Shown here in pieces: positions 30,379 to 40,292 of a DNA stretch of 64,000 bases. Under the pieces are notes generated by a model. It saw nothing but the letters and a program-made list of their open reading frames with translations, was not told the origin of the DNA and searched no databases. The number at the start of each line of letters is the position of its first letter. The first letter of the stretch is position 1. The translations under genes and the position numbers were made by a program. This stretch comes from Gracilariopsis chorda (taxonomy: Eukaryota; Rhodophyta; Florideophyceae; Gracilariales; Gracilariaceae), in assembly GCA_003194525.1 (NCBI GenBank), contig NBIV01000038.1, positions 310,001 through 374,000 of the forward strand, read 5' to 3'.

Positions 30379-30396
30379 TTCTAGGTCGGGAGACCA
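30379..30396 (-). other. primer-binding site of element C
   Basis: Minus strand TGGTCTCCCGACCTAGAA, three bases inside the 5' LTR, identical in element D. Conservation between two diverged families supports function. The primer tRNA is not identified. Confidence 0.7.
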
Positions 30397-30399
30397 CTT

Positions 30400-31300
30400 T
30401 GTAGTGCAATACCGGCAAGCGGGACAACACACGAAGACGTTCGGATCTTCCCCTCTGGAGGGTAACACAGCGAACGGAGCCTCTCCGGATGAGCACGACG
30501 AAGTCGGGTTGTAAAGCCGAGGCTCACCCTCACGCCAAGCGGGGAGAGTTGAAACGGTAGGATTAGGACCACCAAGAATGGGAAAACAGCCCTCCCAAGG
30601 AGTACGAGTCCACGTAAATGGGGGAAGACGTCACGGGATACCGGCACGAGAGACACGCGTCAGCGGTGACGAGCAACCACATAAAGGGGTAGAAACCACG
30701 AGAGTGGGGTAAGGGAAATACGGGGGATGCCCGATTGGGGGCGACGGGGGTGTGGGCCAACGGGACCACGGAAAAAGGTACAGAAGAACCCTATACAGGG
30801 GCGAGAACACGGCGGTGGTGAGTTAAGTGACAAGTGCCCAAGGCGGTGATACTCCTAATGACGCAGGGGGGATAGGTCTACCGCTAGTAACGCGGCTTTA
30901 CCTCCGAGGAGCGTAGAAGACTCGCGAAAGCGGAAAAGACTTAGAGCCAAGAACCCTGGTTGGGGAAGTTTACTCAATGTCAGGGCGAGGTCGCCGAGGC
31001 ACTATATAGTGTAGTAATCTCCCTACTGTAGCGTAGATAAATAATAAATAATAAATATAAGTTGACTAAATGTCCACACCGTGGTGCCAACCTCCTCTTG
31101 ACTATCCGTGTCACACGTGGTCCACTCACGCCTTGGGCGGCATACGGCGCATGCACAGGTGTGCACCTGGTGCACAGTGCGGATCCGCTGAGGGCTGAGA
31201 CACCCGTTAATAGCGGTAGTAATCATAAACACGCGAAAGCGGCAAAAACATCAAGTCCACAGGGCATCGCTGAGTCTTCCTCCTTGAGGATTGCACTTCA
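30400..31300 (-). repeat. 5' LTR of element C
   Basis: 901 bp, the partner of 8217-9116. Differences include a broken first hairpin (CCGGC-AA-GCGGG instead of CCCGC-AA-GCGGG). On the minus strand it should carry the promoter of the genomic RNA; the AT-rich island at about 31035-31064 is the only TATA-like block. Confidence 0.93.
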
Positions 31301-34300
31301 GTCTTAGGCGATCAGGGTGCGGACACCAATATCATTCCCTCCACGATATTTGATCTCATCAAGCAGAATGAAGTGCCCTGCCAGCCGGTCACATTGGATC
31401 CGCCACACACATACACCATCACCACTCCACATACAAATTCGAAGTCACCCTCACCCTGCGAGCTTGTGTGCAAGAAGAAGGTAACCCTCGATGTTAGTCT
31501 GCGTATTCGACATGGAACGACACTAATTTTACGCGGAGTGTCTTGGAAGATTGCGGATGCTAATCTGGAGTACGTGATCATCGGCCATCAGGTCCTCGCT
31601 GCTGTGGGTTGTGACAATAAGGCCATCTTGGCGGCGGCTTGTGACAAGAATAACGACGTTATTAACGTACCTGAGGCTTTGGCGCGGAATACTACAGTCG
31701 AGAGTCAACAATCTGGCCAAATTGCATCACTTCTGAAAGGTGCCACATTTCACAGCAGTGCGTCGGAGGGTGATGATGGGCTAGCTGACGCCAACGTCTA
31801 CATCGATTTAGGCGGTGACGAGCCTGAAGATGTTGATAAAGCCTTAAGAGATCTAATCTCCGACGCCCAGCGAAACGGTATCTCTGAACAAGGGGCAGCA
31901 GCATTGGATCGGATGTTGAAAGAGTTCAAATCGGTTTTCGATTGAGGCTGGGCAAAACCGACCCAGCCAGAATGCCGCCTATGGAGATCAAGCTTGATCC
32001 CACAAAGCGGCCGGTGAAAGTTAAGTCGCGACGTTACCCAGCGCCGCAACGAGCCTTTCTGAAAGCATACGTCGCCAAACTAGTAGAGTTGGGATTTTGG
32101 ATACTCAATGCTCACGCAGAGTGGCAAGCGGCACCATTGCTAGTGCCGAAGGTCGGTTCAAAGGCTAAGTACCGCTGCGAAATAGACTTACGTGCAGTTA
32201 ATGCCGCAACGATCAAGCAGGCGTGGCCAATGCCACATTTGGACTCAGAGATACAGGATTTTTCTGGAAGCACATGCTTTGCAGTGATCGATTTTGTGCA
32301 CGGCTACTGGCAGTTGCCACTACACCCAAATTCATACTCCGCTTGTGGAATCGTCTGCCCAGAAGGTACATACTCCTCGAACCGTGTTATTCCTGGTCTC
32401 ACCAACGCCACCGCCTACTTCCAGTCCTCCGTCGGGCCTCTCTTTAAAGAACTGAGACACAATCTAAAGGCTTGGTTAGATTACTTTAACTTACATGCCG
32501 ACAACGAGAGAAAACTTCTGGACGTGATGCGGAGATTCCTCGAAATATGCAAAGAGAAAGGACTGTACATATCAGCGAAGAAAAGCGTATTGTTCGCAAA
32601 ATAAATCCCATGGTGTGGTAGAAGGTCAACAAAGGAGGGTACAAGCTGGACCCGGCAAACGTAGGAGGACTAAAAGATATGCACCTTTCCGAGACGGCGG
32701 ATGAACTCTGTGAATTTATCTACTGCTGCCGCTGGATGTCCAGCGCGATACCAGACTTTGAACGTCGTGTTGCACCGCTGGTAAAGAACCTAGAAGAGGC
32801 ATATGCCAAATTCAGAAGGCGCACTAAACGGTCAATCAAAGGAATTACATTGCACAGTTTGTATTGGGGCCGAGAGCAGGAAACATCTTTCCAGGATATA
32901 CAAGAAAATCTTCGCAATGCAATTGAGTTAGCATACCCTCGCAAAGGAAATGTTATCTGCGTGTATACTGATGCCTCCAACAATCATTGGTCAGGGGCTG
33001 TCACGCAAACGGACCCTTTATTCCTAGACATGCCGTTCAACCGACAGCGCCACGAGCCATTGGCATTCTTGGGTGGCAACTTCAAGGGGGCACAACAAAA
33101 CTGGAGTACCTACGAGCAGGAAGCGTTTGCGATTGTGCAGACATTTGAGAAGCTGGACTACATTTTTCTCGACGATCACCGTGTGCACGTATTCACGGAC
33201 CACCGCAACCTTCTTTTTGTGTTCGCCCCTATTGCTCTGGAACCCACATTAGGGCGCCATGTGGTCGCCAAAGTGCAGAGATGGGCAGTATTTCTTTCTC
33301 GATTCCAGTACAACATTGAGCACATCCCTGGGTCGGATAACGTATGTGCGGACATGCTCACCCGCTGGGCACGAGGATACCGAAAGCAGGCTCTTGCGAC
33401 TCGAAGTATTTGTAGCCTGGTACAGACAGCTGCTCAAGTGCCCCCACCAACTAATGAGATTGAATGGCTGGACTTAGATGATTATCGTAGAGCCCAAGCG
33501 TCACAATCAGTACCTAATGATCTCAAAAGGGATTCAAATGGGCTATGGAAACGAGGCAAGGCAATTTGGATACCACCAGGAGCCACAGAGCTGAAGCTAA
33601 AGGTGCTTATCCTTTCTCACGCAGGAGCGATTGGACATCGCGGCGCCGAAGCCACAAAGAGCATTCTAAAGGAAAACTTCATATGGACCACTCTCAGCAA
33701 CGACGTCTCTGAGTTCGTGAGCGGCTGCCTACACTGTATTGTAACCCGCACTGGGGAAGTACTGCCCCGGCCGCTTGGCTCTGCGCTGCATGCTCAAAGG
33801 CCAAATGAGGTGGTGCATTTTGACTTCTTGTATATGGGACCAAGTTCAGGCAGCGAACGGTATATCCTCATCATCAGAGACGATCTGAGCTCTTTTGTTT
33901 GGCTTTGGCCTACAGAAGAAGCTACCAGCCGCGCAGCGGCTGATGACATAACGACCTGGATAGCTACATTTGGAATAATGAACTGGTTTGTTTCAGATAA
34001 AGGACCGCACTTCAAGAATGAGCTGCTTCGCCTATTGGCACATGAACTGAAGATCAGTCACCACTTCACTAGTGCCTATTCGCCGTGGGCAAATGGCACG
34101 GTAGAACGCGTGTGTCGCGAAGTCTTGCGAGCTTGCAAGGCTTTGATGCACGAATTTGGACTTGGCGTGGTCGACTGGCCTGCAGTCACAGAATGTACCC
34201 AGGCAATTCTGAACAGCGCACCGTTGAAGCGCCTAGGGACACGAAAGAACAGTTCCGGAGTGTATCGGTCACCACTTGAAGTGTTCACAGGCATGAAGAC

Positions 34301-34976
34301 TTCTCGACCACTGATCCATGCGCTTCCTATTGAAAAGTATATGTCGTTACCTCGTATCGATGACATACGAGCACGGCAGCTCGTGAACATTGACAGAACT
34401 CAAACCGCTCTGGAGTCCATGCATCGTGATGTATCCGACGTGGTTTCGAAGCAAAGAAAGCAGGCAATCCAACGCCATAACATGCGCACAAATGTCGTCA
34501 CGGCAGATTTCGACATTGGCGATTTTGTTTTAGTGCGTAAGGCTGCCAAACATGGTCATATGCTTCAATTTAGATGGCAGGGACCGAAAAGTATCATCGC
34601 ATCACAATCAAAATGGGTCTATGAAGTTCAAGATCTATTGAGAAAGAAGAAGGAAGTTGTGCACGCTAAGCGATTAGTGAAATATCGTCCCGGGTTAGAA
34701 AACCAAGAGGTTGATCCACAGCTTTTCCGCTTTGCAGAACAATCTGAGACGGTCTATCAGACCGCTGAAAGTTTGCATGACATTCGAGAGAAGGACGGAC
34801 TACTGCAGATAATAGTACAATGGCAAGGACTACCGGACTCAGTGGATCAGACTTAGGAGCTCCTGACAACGGTACATGAAGACTTGCCAGGCATGCTCGA
34901 AGACTTTCTACTTACTGCCACCAAACGAGACCTGAAAAAGAAGGCTATGACGTTCGTGGCCCCACCGAATGGCTGA
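31301..34976 (+). pseudogene. pol: pol of element B
   Basis: Resumes in frame after element C with a protease motif L-G-D-Q-G-A-D (Gln where Ser/Thr is usual). A one-base loss at about 31938 shifts the frame. RT follows (31942-32604) with V-I-D-F-V-H-G-Y-W-Q-L-P, but the catalytic Y-x-D-D is W-L-D-Y, so the second Asp is lost. After another frameshift, 32679-34856 holds RNase H (Y-T-D-A-S, T-D-H-R-N) and integrase: H-x4-H ... C-L-H-C, then D, D, E in F-D-F-L, S-D-K-G-P-H-F and N-G-T-V-E-R. A C-terminal chromodomain is cut by TAG at 34854-34856 where Trp is expected; the frame then continues to TGA at 34974-34976. The R-W-A-R-G-Y segment after RNase H is typical of gypsy elements I know from oomycetes and red algae. 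Confidence 0.85.
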
Positions 34977-34990
34977 TTTTCATGGGGCCG

Positions 34991-35254
34991 TGTTATCAGG
35001 TACCGACGTCATTGCCAAGATGGCCCAGTAGCATGGCATCAGACTATTTTGTCAGATCCGAATTAGACATGACTTGTACGTTCAGTACTAACGGTCATGT
35101 AGCTTAGCAAAACCACTGACCAAGGGGCGCGTAGCTTAGCACAGCTGCGTACTTAGGCGCCCAAATAAAGGCAAGACTCTGATGGAAAAGAGATCATCAG
35201 AGATTATTGTGCCGTCCTCTTTTGTTGCGCTACGCTACGCTGTGAGTTGTTACA
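34991..35254 (+). repeat. 3' LTR of element B
   Basis: 264 bp, TGTTATC...GTTACA, partner of 6838-7101. The stretch before it (CATGGGGCCG) is only a weak polypurine tract. AATAAA lies at 35164-35169. Confidence 0.92.
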
Positions 35255-35429
35255 GGCGGGTGTGGTGAGCAGAGTTGTGCGAGGGGTTTTTGTGGTTGCG
35301 GCCTTTGAATAAAAGGTGTGAGCACGCCAGGGTAGTTGAGTAGAAAGCGACACAAGCCGCTACCGCCGCTCTCTGAGATCTTGAGTGCATTCTCGGTTGA
35401 GTTTCGTTCGGAGGAGGTTTGGCGGACGG

Positions 35430-35478
35430 TTTGGCGATCAGAAAATAGACTCGTGAAGGGTCCATTCTGATCGCCAAA
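35430..35478. repeat. 14-bp perfect inverted repeat, 21-bp loop
   Basis: TTTGGCGATCAGAA and TTCTGATCGCCAAA flank 21 bases. Possible transposon terminus, binding site or RNA hairpin; no partner seen. Confidence 0.75.
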
Positions 35479-36012
35479 TCTGAAATACAGCCGGCCAAAT
35501 TTAAGTGACTTGGCCTATATTCATTGGCTCATATTTGACCAGAAGCCCAACTGGTAATTTCTGCATGCACCCAGTATCTATAGTACAGTTGTAAGAGAAA
35601 TTAAGCGATAATGCACTGCCAATCCGCCGTGATTGCGTAACGCGAAGAATTGTCAGCATTTGAATTATGCGTGGCCAAAGCAAAAGGTCACAACTGCACA
35701 CGATAAAAGCGGATAGACGGCTCAGTAAAGATGAAGGAAGCACGAGAGGGAAGCGAGGAGCGAGTGTCCAGCTTTGTTGCTGAATGTTTTGCCTGACCGC
35801 TGCTTCTGTAGACCGTTTCCTACGTTATCTTAACAGCAATGAACTCGCACAATCTTATAACAGTACAAAGGTGAAACCTTCCCAAGACTACATACGCGCA
35901 TCGTTTATCGTTGGCGGTCGCAGTTGGCAAGATGTTATCGATGGTGCAAACTGTGGAAGAAGGGTCGGTCTTCGACTTGGGTGTTTGTTTTGTGAGAAGA
36001 CTGCGCTACCAA

Positions 36013-36071
36013 AGTGTCCGGCCAGACACTGATGCGAGCTTGTCCAGCGATACTTGTAGTGAGCTCCCACA
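36013..36071 (-). repeat. 59-bp dispersed block, copy 1 (inverted relative to copy 2)
   Basis: The minus strand of this block matches 40601-40659 on the plus strand with four mismatches. In one shared frame both translate as G-A-H-Y-K-Y-R-W-T-x-S-H-Q-C-L-A-x-H; two mismatches are silent and two change Ser/Arg and Gly/Arg. Confidence 0.75.
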
Positions 36072-37649
36072 TGTTTGACACCGTACCACGGGGAATGCCG
36101 TTGCATAAAGCCGTCTCTTCTCTCGCCTACAGTGTATTACCGAAGGGTACATATGTAGTTCACAAGTGCGTGTGGCAGCCATGCACGGCGTTTCGCTCAT
36201 GCGTGCGGCCACGCTATTGTTTTCTCTGCAGGAATTGTCCTGTTTAAGCGGGATACTAAAGGTATTGTAGCTTGAGATGGTCAGTAACCCTTTATCTCGT
36301 CGGACATACTGAAATGCAAGGGCTATTATGGTAACTTTCCGTACCAAGATGGTGAGCCCACCCGAGCTAAAGTAACCCTTACGGTTTATAAGTCGTCGAG
36401 AATTGCGAGGACCAATCTGAGTATCTCTTCCTTGGGTACCGTTGGTACCAAAGGTACCTCGGTAGGTTCTCCACCTCCCTACCAAAGGAAGGGTTACTGT
36501 GCCGTTGGTAGCCTTTCACCGTTCGGCGCCTTGCAGATATATTGCGGCAATCCGCTGTAAAGAATGTGCTTCCATTGCTGAGAATGGACGGCGAATAATC
36601 GGCGAATCAATCAGGGTTCCTTGAGCGGGAACGAAGCTACTTCAGTGAACCGGATTCATTCACAGTATTCAACCATCATGAAGGAAGCAGTGCGTATCTC
36701 ACGAGCAACTCCAAATTTGTTCTGCTCTCGTAGCCTTTATCTCTAGTAGATACCCAAAGGGTAATTGGAGTTTAGAAAATCGGTGAAGATGCTCTGCTTT
36801 TCACGTGACATGATGTCGGGATAGTACTGCGGGGACCCGCTTCTCGTCCAATAAGCATTGAGAACGCGGGCATGAATTTGGGTTGCGGCAACGACGACAC
36901 CAATTCTCATTTGCATAGCCCAATGAGAAGCATACTTGCGAGCTCGAGCCGGATGCGTTCAACAGTGAACCTATCAGCATCATGCTTGCGAATGCCAACC
37001 CGCCAGGCTGCCAGCACTTCAAAGCTGTATGCGTCCATCAAGCATCTCCCCGCTCGCGCACTGACCTCCAATAAGCCTTATCCCGCGGTTAAAATGTCTT
37101 TCACCAACGAGAGGCACCTCCTTCGCTGGAATACACCATCCTCTCCACTCCAATGGTCGTCATTCCGCAACAACCACCCCAACGCGAGGATAATCCTGAC
37201 ATCCTGCGTACGAATTTCGTACTACGAAGTTACTCCGGTCGATTACCTCGCAAATGACGCCTGCAGATTCATCATCCTCCGCCAAAATGGCTGTCGGTGG
37301 AACGCACTGTTTCATTGAATAGCTGTCGCGCGACTTCACCAAGACTTTTTACAGAATCGACGGTTTTGAAGCGCTAAGAGGGATACAGAGATACCAGGAT
37401 ACATCCCAGCCATGCACCATATCTCCCTGTTGAGACATCAACTCGCTCCTGTGAGACTCTTGTGATGTACATCACTCATCGTCGAAACGCTCCACCAGAC
37501 GGAAACGGCGTAATCGAAACGGCGGATACAACAGATTTGCTCCGATTATATATTGCACCACATTTCTCGCTCTTCTCGTCCAATTGCTCTCGATTCCCGT
37601 CGGCCACTGTCCGCAACAACTCTTGTGTCTCCATTTGCCGATTCCCATC

Positions 37650-38396
37650 ATGACTCGAGGTGCCCTGTTTCTTGCGTGCGTATTCGTGCTGCTGAGCGTC
37701 GCCACTGCGGGCTCGATGAACCCCTGCCATGGACAGAGAGGGAAGGAAGGAGATGGCGTTAAATGTGAGAGAGTGGTTATTCCGCCGAATATGTGCAACG
37801 CCTGCAGAATGAGACCTTTCAGGAGCAATGGAGAGTTTGTCAAGTGTACCAATATCTACCATATCGACACGCCCGAGTGCCGGTCCGAGCTGATCGCATA
37901 CGCAGAGTACAACAAACATTGTGATCCAGTACGCGCCCGTCTCGTCAAAGATTTCAGCCGAAGAAACATCCAGTCGTTGGACTACTTCATCTACTCCATA
38001 TGCGAGCAGTGTTGCGATTGCATTCCGGCCGGCGCGAGGGAAGAGCAATACCAAGAGCGTCTGGTAAGTGGCGAAGATGTGGCGATTACAAGAGGGAACT
38101 GTCCTGCTCATCTTGGCTTTGATGTCTGCAAGGCGTTGCCGAGGGTCAAGTACTTTGTTTCACCGGGCAGTGATGAGAATCATGACGACTGGCCGAGTGG
38201 ATGTCACTGGAAGTATGGCATTGCCAAGCAGTGGTTGAAGTCACCCTATTCAAAGGATTGGGCAAGCAAGTCCTCAGCTTTTGTAAGCCCCGAATTGCAG
38301 CGGCTGCTGCGCAACTTGTGGGACAAAGCTGGCTGCACTGCTGAAACCGTTTGGAAGAACTGCACTAGCCTTGAGAGAGCGCAACTACGTGTATAG
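37650..38396 (+). CDS. secreted cysteine-rich protein
   Basis: 248 residues from the ATG at 37650; an upstream in-frame ATG at 37584 would put 22 residues before the signal peptide and is rejected. Residues 1-20 are a classic signal peptide (positive start, ACVFVLLSVA core, Ala-Thr-Ala end). The mature part has 16 cysteines, an even number suited to disulfides, including C-x2-C near the start and a C-E-Q-C-C-D-C cluster in the middle. The second half has W-P-S-G-C-H-W and several aromatic residues. The whole protein is in one exon and shows no stop or frame break. I do not recognise the family. An extracellular or cell-wall role is inferred from secretion and cysteine content only. Confidence 0.75.
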   Translation: MTRGALFLACVFVLLSVATAGSMNPCHGQRGKEGDGVKCERVVIPPNMCNACRMRPFRSNGEFVKCTNIYHIDTPECRSELIAYAEYNKHCDPVRARLVKDFSRRNIQSLDYFIYSICEQCCDCIPAGAREEQYQERLVSGEDVAITRGNCPAHLGFDVCKALPRVKYFVSPGSDENHDDWPSGCHWKYGIAKQWLKSPYSKDWASKSSAFVSPELQRLLRNLWDKAGCTAETVWKNCTSLERAQLRV

Positions 38397-38989
38397 ACAG
38401 GCGGCTAGCATGCAAAATACCTTATCCTTACCGATGCGCTACGACATAGGCTTCAGCGAGAAGTTATGGGACCGCTTCTCGCAGTGAGGACCGGCCAAAC
38501 GTCAAACCATGATGTAAAGTTATCTTCGTGCAGTGCTTTCGCTGCTTAACGTGTAGACGGCGCCTGTCTAAGATGTCACCCTCGCCCGTCTTGACTCACA
38601 CACGATGTACATACCTTTGGTATATCCGCATCCGCGGGCTGGAATTATCGCAGACGCTGCGATCTGAAGTCAACCATGCTAGGCGCACGACGAAGAGGTA
38701 TCCCTGTAACCCTTTATCCAGATCAGTCGTGATCAGCCCACTCGAGATGGGGCTTGTCTGTTTCAGCTCAGAAGTGTACTGTATGCCTGCAACGCCTAGA
38801 ACAAGAGGAGAATCTGACGGAAACGCTGCGGCACTATTCATTGGCGCCGATAGTGCTCCTGAGGCAGGTGCGTCTTTTCTGAAGAATGCAAACCGAATGC
38901 TGCGCGAACCTACCCTTGTAGTCCACCTTCGAAGGCACGAAAAACCGGAACACGTACATTGTCAGTCAGCTATCGCGTGCAGAAACCGG
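38397..38989. other. interval without a called gene
   Basis: A plus-strand frame (38528-39025, 165 codons) overlaps an equally open minus-strand frame. It has no recognisable motifs, so neither is called. Confidence 0.4.
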
Positions 38990-39420
38990 AGACATGAAGC
39001 CCCGAGTAGCCCAAGGGTCGCGTAGGTAACCTTATATACCCCACCAATCTACCGGAGCTACAGGGCGCGAAATATCTAAACGACACCCCATTGAAAGGAG
39101 GAACCAGCACACATGGAATCAGTACTGTGCTGGTACTCAATCGGGGATTCGTAGTACGGCCTCGTGAAGGCCGATCGGCATGTACGAATTTCGTACATGC
39201 CGATCGGCCTTCACGAGGTGTACCCAGCTTCCCTCTACTGACGGGGGAAGCGAAATGATCAGGCCATTTGGTGTCTAACGGAGACCAACATTCCCGATAT
39301 CGGGGGTGAGACCACTACTAGCTAGTAGAGATGATCTTGTGATCTCAAGGCTACGCGGGGTTTCGAAGGAAACAAGGCTAATACCTTGAGGGACGGTTAC
39401 CATTCACGTTGACCTTCTCA
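38990..39420. repeat. hairpin-rich island resembling an LTR fragment
   Basis: This 430-bp stretch has the short-hairpin texture of LTRs C, D and G but no clear alignment to them: CCCGATATCGGG at 39293-39304, CTACTAGCTAGTAG at 39315-39328 and a 59-bp palindrome at 39160-39218. No internal element sequence flanks it. It may be a solo LTR of another family; that is inference. Confidence 0.35.
39160..39218. repeat. perfect 59-bp palindrome
   Basis: Two 29-base arms, perfectly complementary, flank one central T at 39189. The left arm starts CCTCGTGAAGGCC and ends ATGTACGAA. Complementarity stops abruptly at both ends. Confidence 0.9.
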
Positions 39421-39956
39421 CGTCGGTATCCCTGCCAATTCTCAAGACAGCTGTTCGATGTGTAAAGGCTACCAGTGGTAACAAGTGCGGGACCCTTCCT
39501 ACTGCTAAGCTGTAAACTTCACAGTACAGTAATAAGATACAACAGAAGGACATTCTAGCTGGCTGAGTGCATCCAAGCTTACTGGTGGTCACACGTGTAA
39601 TGCGTGAGGAGGTTTGGAAAACGTCACGAGACAGTTTACAAAGCGATAAGCACATGATGATGCGGCGCGCGAATCATTGGACGCAGGATGCCGGTTCGTG
39701 ACTTCTGAACGACCTGATCGAGTTTCCCGGCTCTCAAGGAGACAAGAGTCACCTAGCCATACTTCGCGACTACTCACTCTTGACGTAGCAAAGGTTTATC
39801 GCTCAAGCATAATCGTACAGTAGCTAAAAAAGAAGCGGTCGAGATGAGGGGACTGGTGGGTGGTGACCTTCATCAGCAGCATCAACGCCTCAGTTCCCCA
39901 CACAAGTACCCTCGGCGAGAAAAGACGTCCAGAAACATGACTGAAACCACGACGTC

Positions 39957-40292
39957 CTAGCAGCAGCAACGTTTCCTGCAGCACCTCCTACGATAACAGC
40001 ACCTTCTCACGGGAGGGCACGGTTCGGGCTCCGGGCACGGCTCCGGTTCGGGGCATGGCTCCGGCTCTGGACACGGCTCAGGCTCCGGGCAAGGTTCCGG
40101 TTCGGGACATGGCTCGGGTTCCGGACACGGCTCTGGCTCCGGGCATGGTTCGGGCTCAGGACAAGGCTCCGGCTTCGGACACGGTGGGCAGCACTTTTTC
40201 ACGACGACGCATGTGGTGTCGCATCCGCAACGGCGACGGCAGCAACGTCCCATGTCTTTTTCGAGCAGCTCTTTCGCACTTCTCTTTGACAA
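39957..40292 (-). CDS. Cys/Pro repeat protein (CPEPEP repeats)
   Basis: 111 residues. A charged start (MSKRSAKELLEKDMG) leads into a Cys/Arg cluster (C-C-R-R-R-C-G-C), then nine C-P-x-P-E-P hexapeptides (one CPKPEP, eight CPEPEP) and a Cys/Arg tail ending in three cysteines. About a quarter of all residues are Cys. No signal peptide. The composition suggests metal binding or a cross-linked structural protein; neither is shown. The opposite strand has a Gly/Ser/His-rich open frame through the same repeat, but only the minus strand gives a start and matching Cys-rich ends. I know no family for it. Confidence 0.55.
   Translation of the reverse strand: MSKRSAKELLEKDMGRCCRRRCGCDTTCVVVKKCCPPCPKPEPCPEPEPCPEPEPCPEPEPCPEPEPCPEPEPCPEPEPCPEPEPCPEPEPCPPVRRCCYRRRCCRKRCCC
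40020..40181 (-). repeat. 18-bp minisatellite encoding CPxPEP
   Basis: Nine 18-bp units, all in phase with the minus-strand frame. Units differ mostly at codon third positions, as expected if the peptide rather than the DNA is conserved. Confidence 0.8.

Larger units (their letters stand above)
8217..31300 (-). mobile_element. Ty3/gypsy chromodomain retrotransposon C (middle of nest)
   Basis: LTRs of about 900 bp at 8217-9116 and 30400-31300, TG...CA ends and a 5-bp duplication. Primer site and gag lie next to the right LTR, so the element runs on the minus strand: gag 30284-28163, pol 28162-24039, chromodomain ORF 24115-22622. The polypurine tract lies inside the left LTR. An ORF on the opposite strand (9152 onward) occupies the space between the chromodomain ORF and the 3' LTR and is itself split by element D. 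Without D the element is about 11.6 kb. gag has a frameshift and a stop, but pol is open for 1310 codons. Confidence 0.93.
6838..35254 (+). mobile_element. Ty3/gypsy-type retrotransposon B (outermost of three nested elements)
   Basis: Direct 264-bp LTRs at 6838-7101 and 34991-35254 flank gag (7138-8216) and pol (31301-34976) on the plus strand. The two halves are separated by element C. Without the insertion the element is about 5.3 kb. Domain order is gag zinc finger, protease, reverse transcriptase, RNase H, integrase, chromodomain. By eye the LTRs differ at about 15 of 264 positions, more than the LTRs of C, which fits B being the oldest of the nest. gag and pol both carry stops or frameshifts, so it is dead. 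Confidence 0.92.
35259..37649. other. host interval without a confidently called gene
   Basis: Contains a 14-bp inverted repeat (35430-35478) and one copy of a 59-bp block repeated at 40601. Open frames such as 36872-37318 (+, 148 codons) are matched by equally plausible frames on the other strand. The minus strand of 37342-36800 gives protein-like pieces in changing frames, which could be a decayed gene, but I cannot name it. Confidence 0.4.

Noticed and set aside
30379-30396. A tRNA gene at the primer site
   Set aside because: Only about 12 bases resemble a tRNA 3' end; there is no cloverleaf around it.
36872-37318. 148-codon plus-strand ORF
   Set aside because: The opposite strand is equally protein-like in pieces, and neither strand has a recognisable motif or start context.
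38528-39025. 165-codon plus-strand ORF
   Set aside because: It overlaps a minus-strand frame and runs into the hairpin-rich island; no family features.
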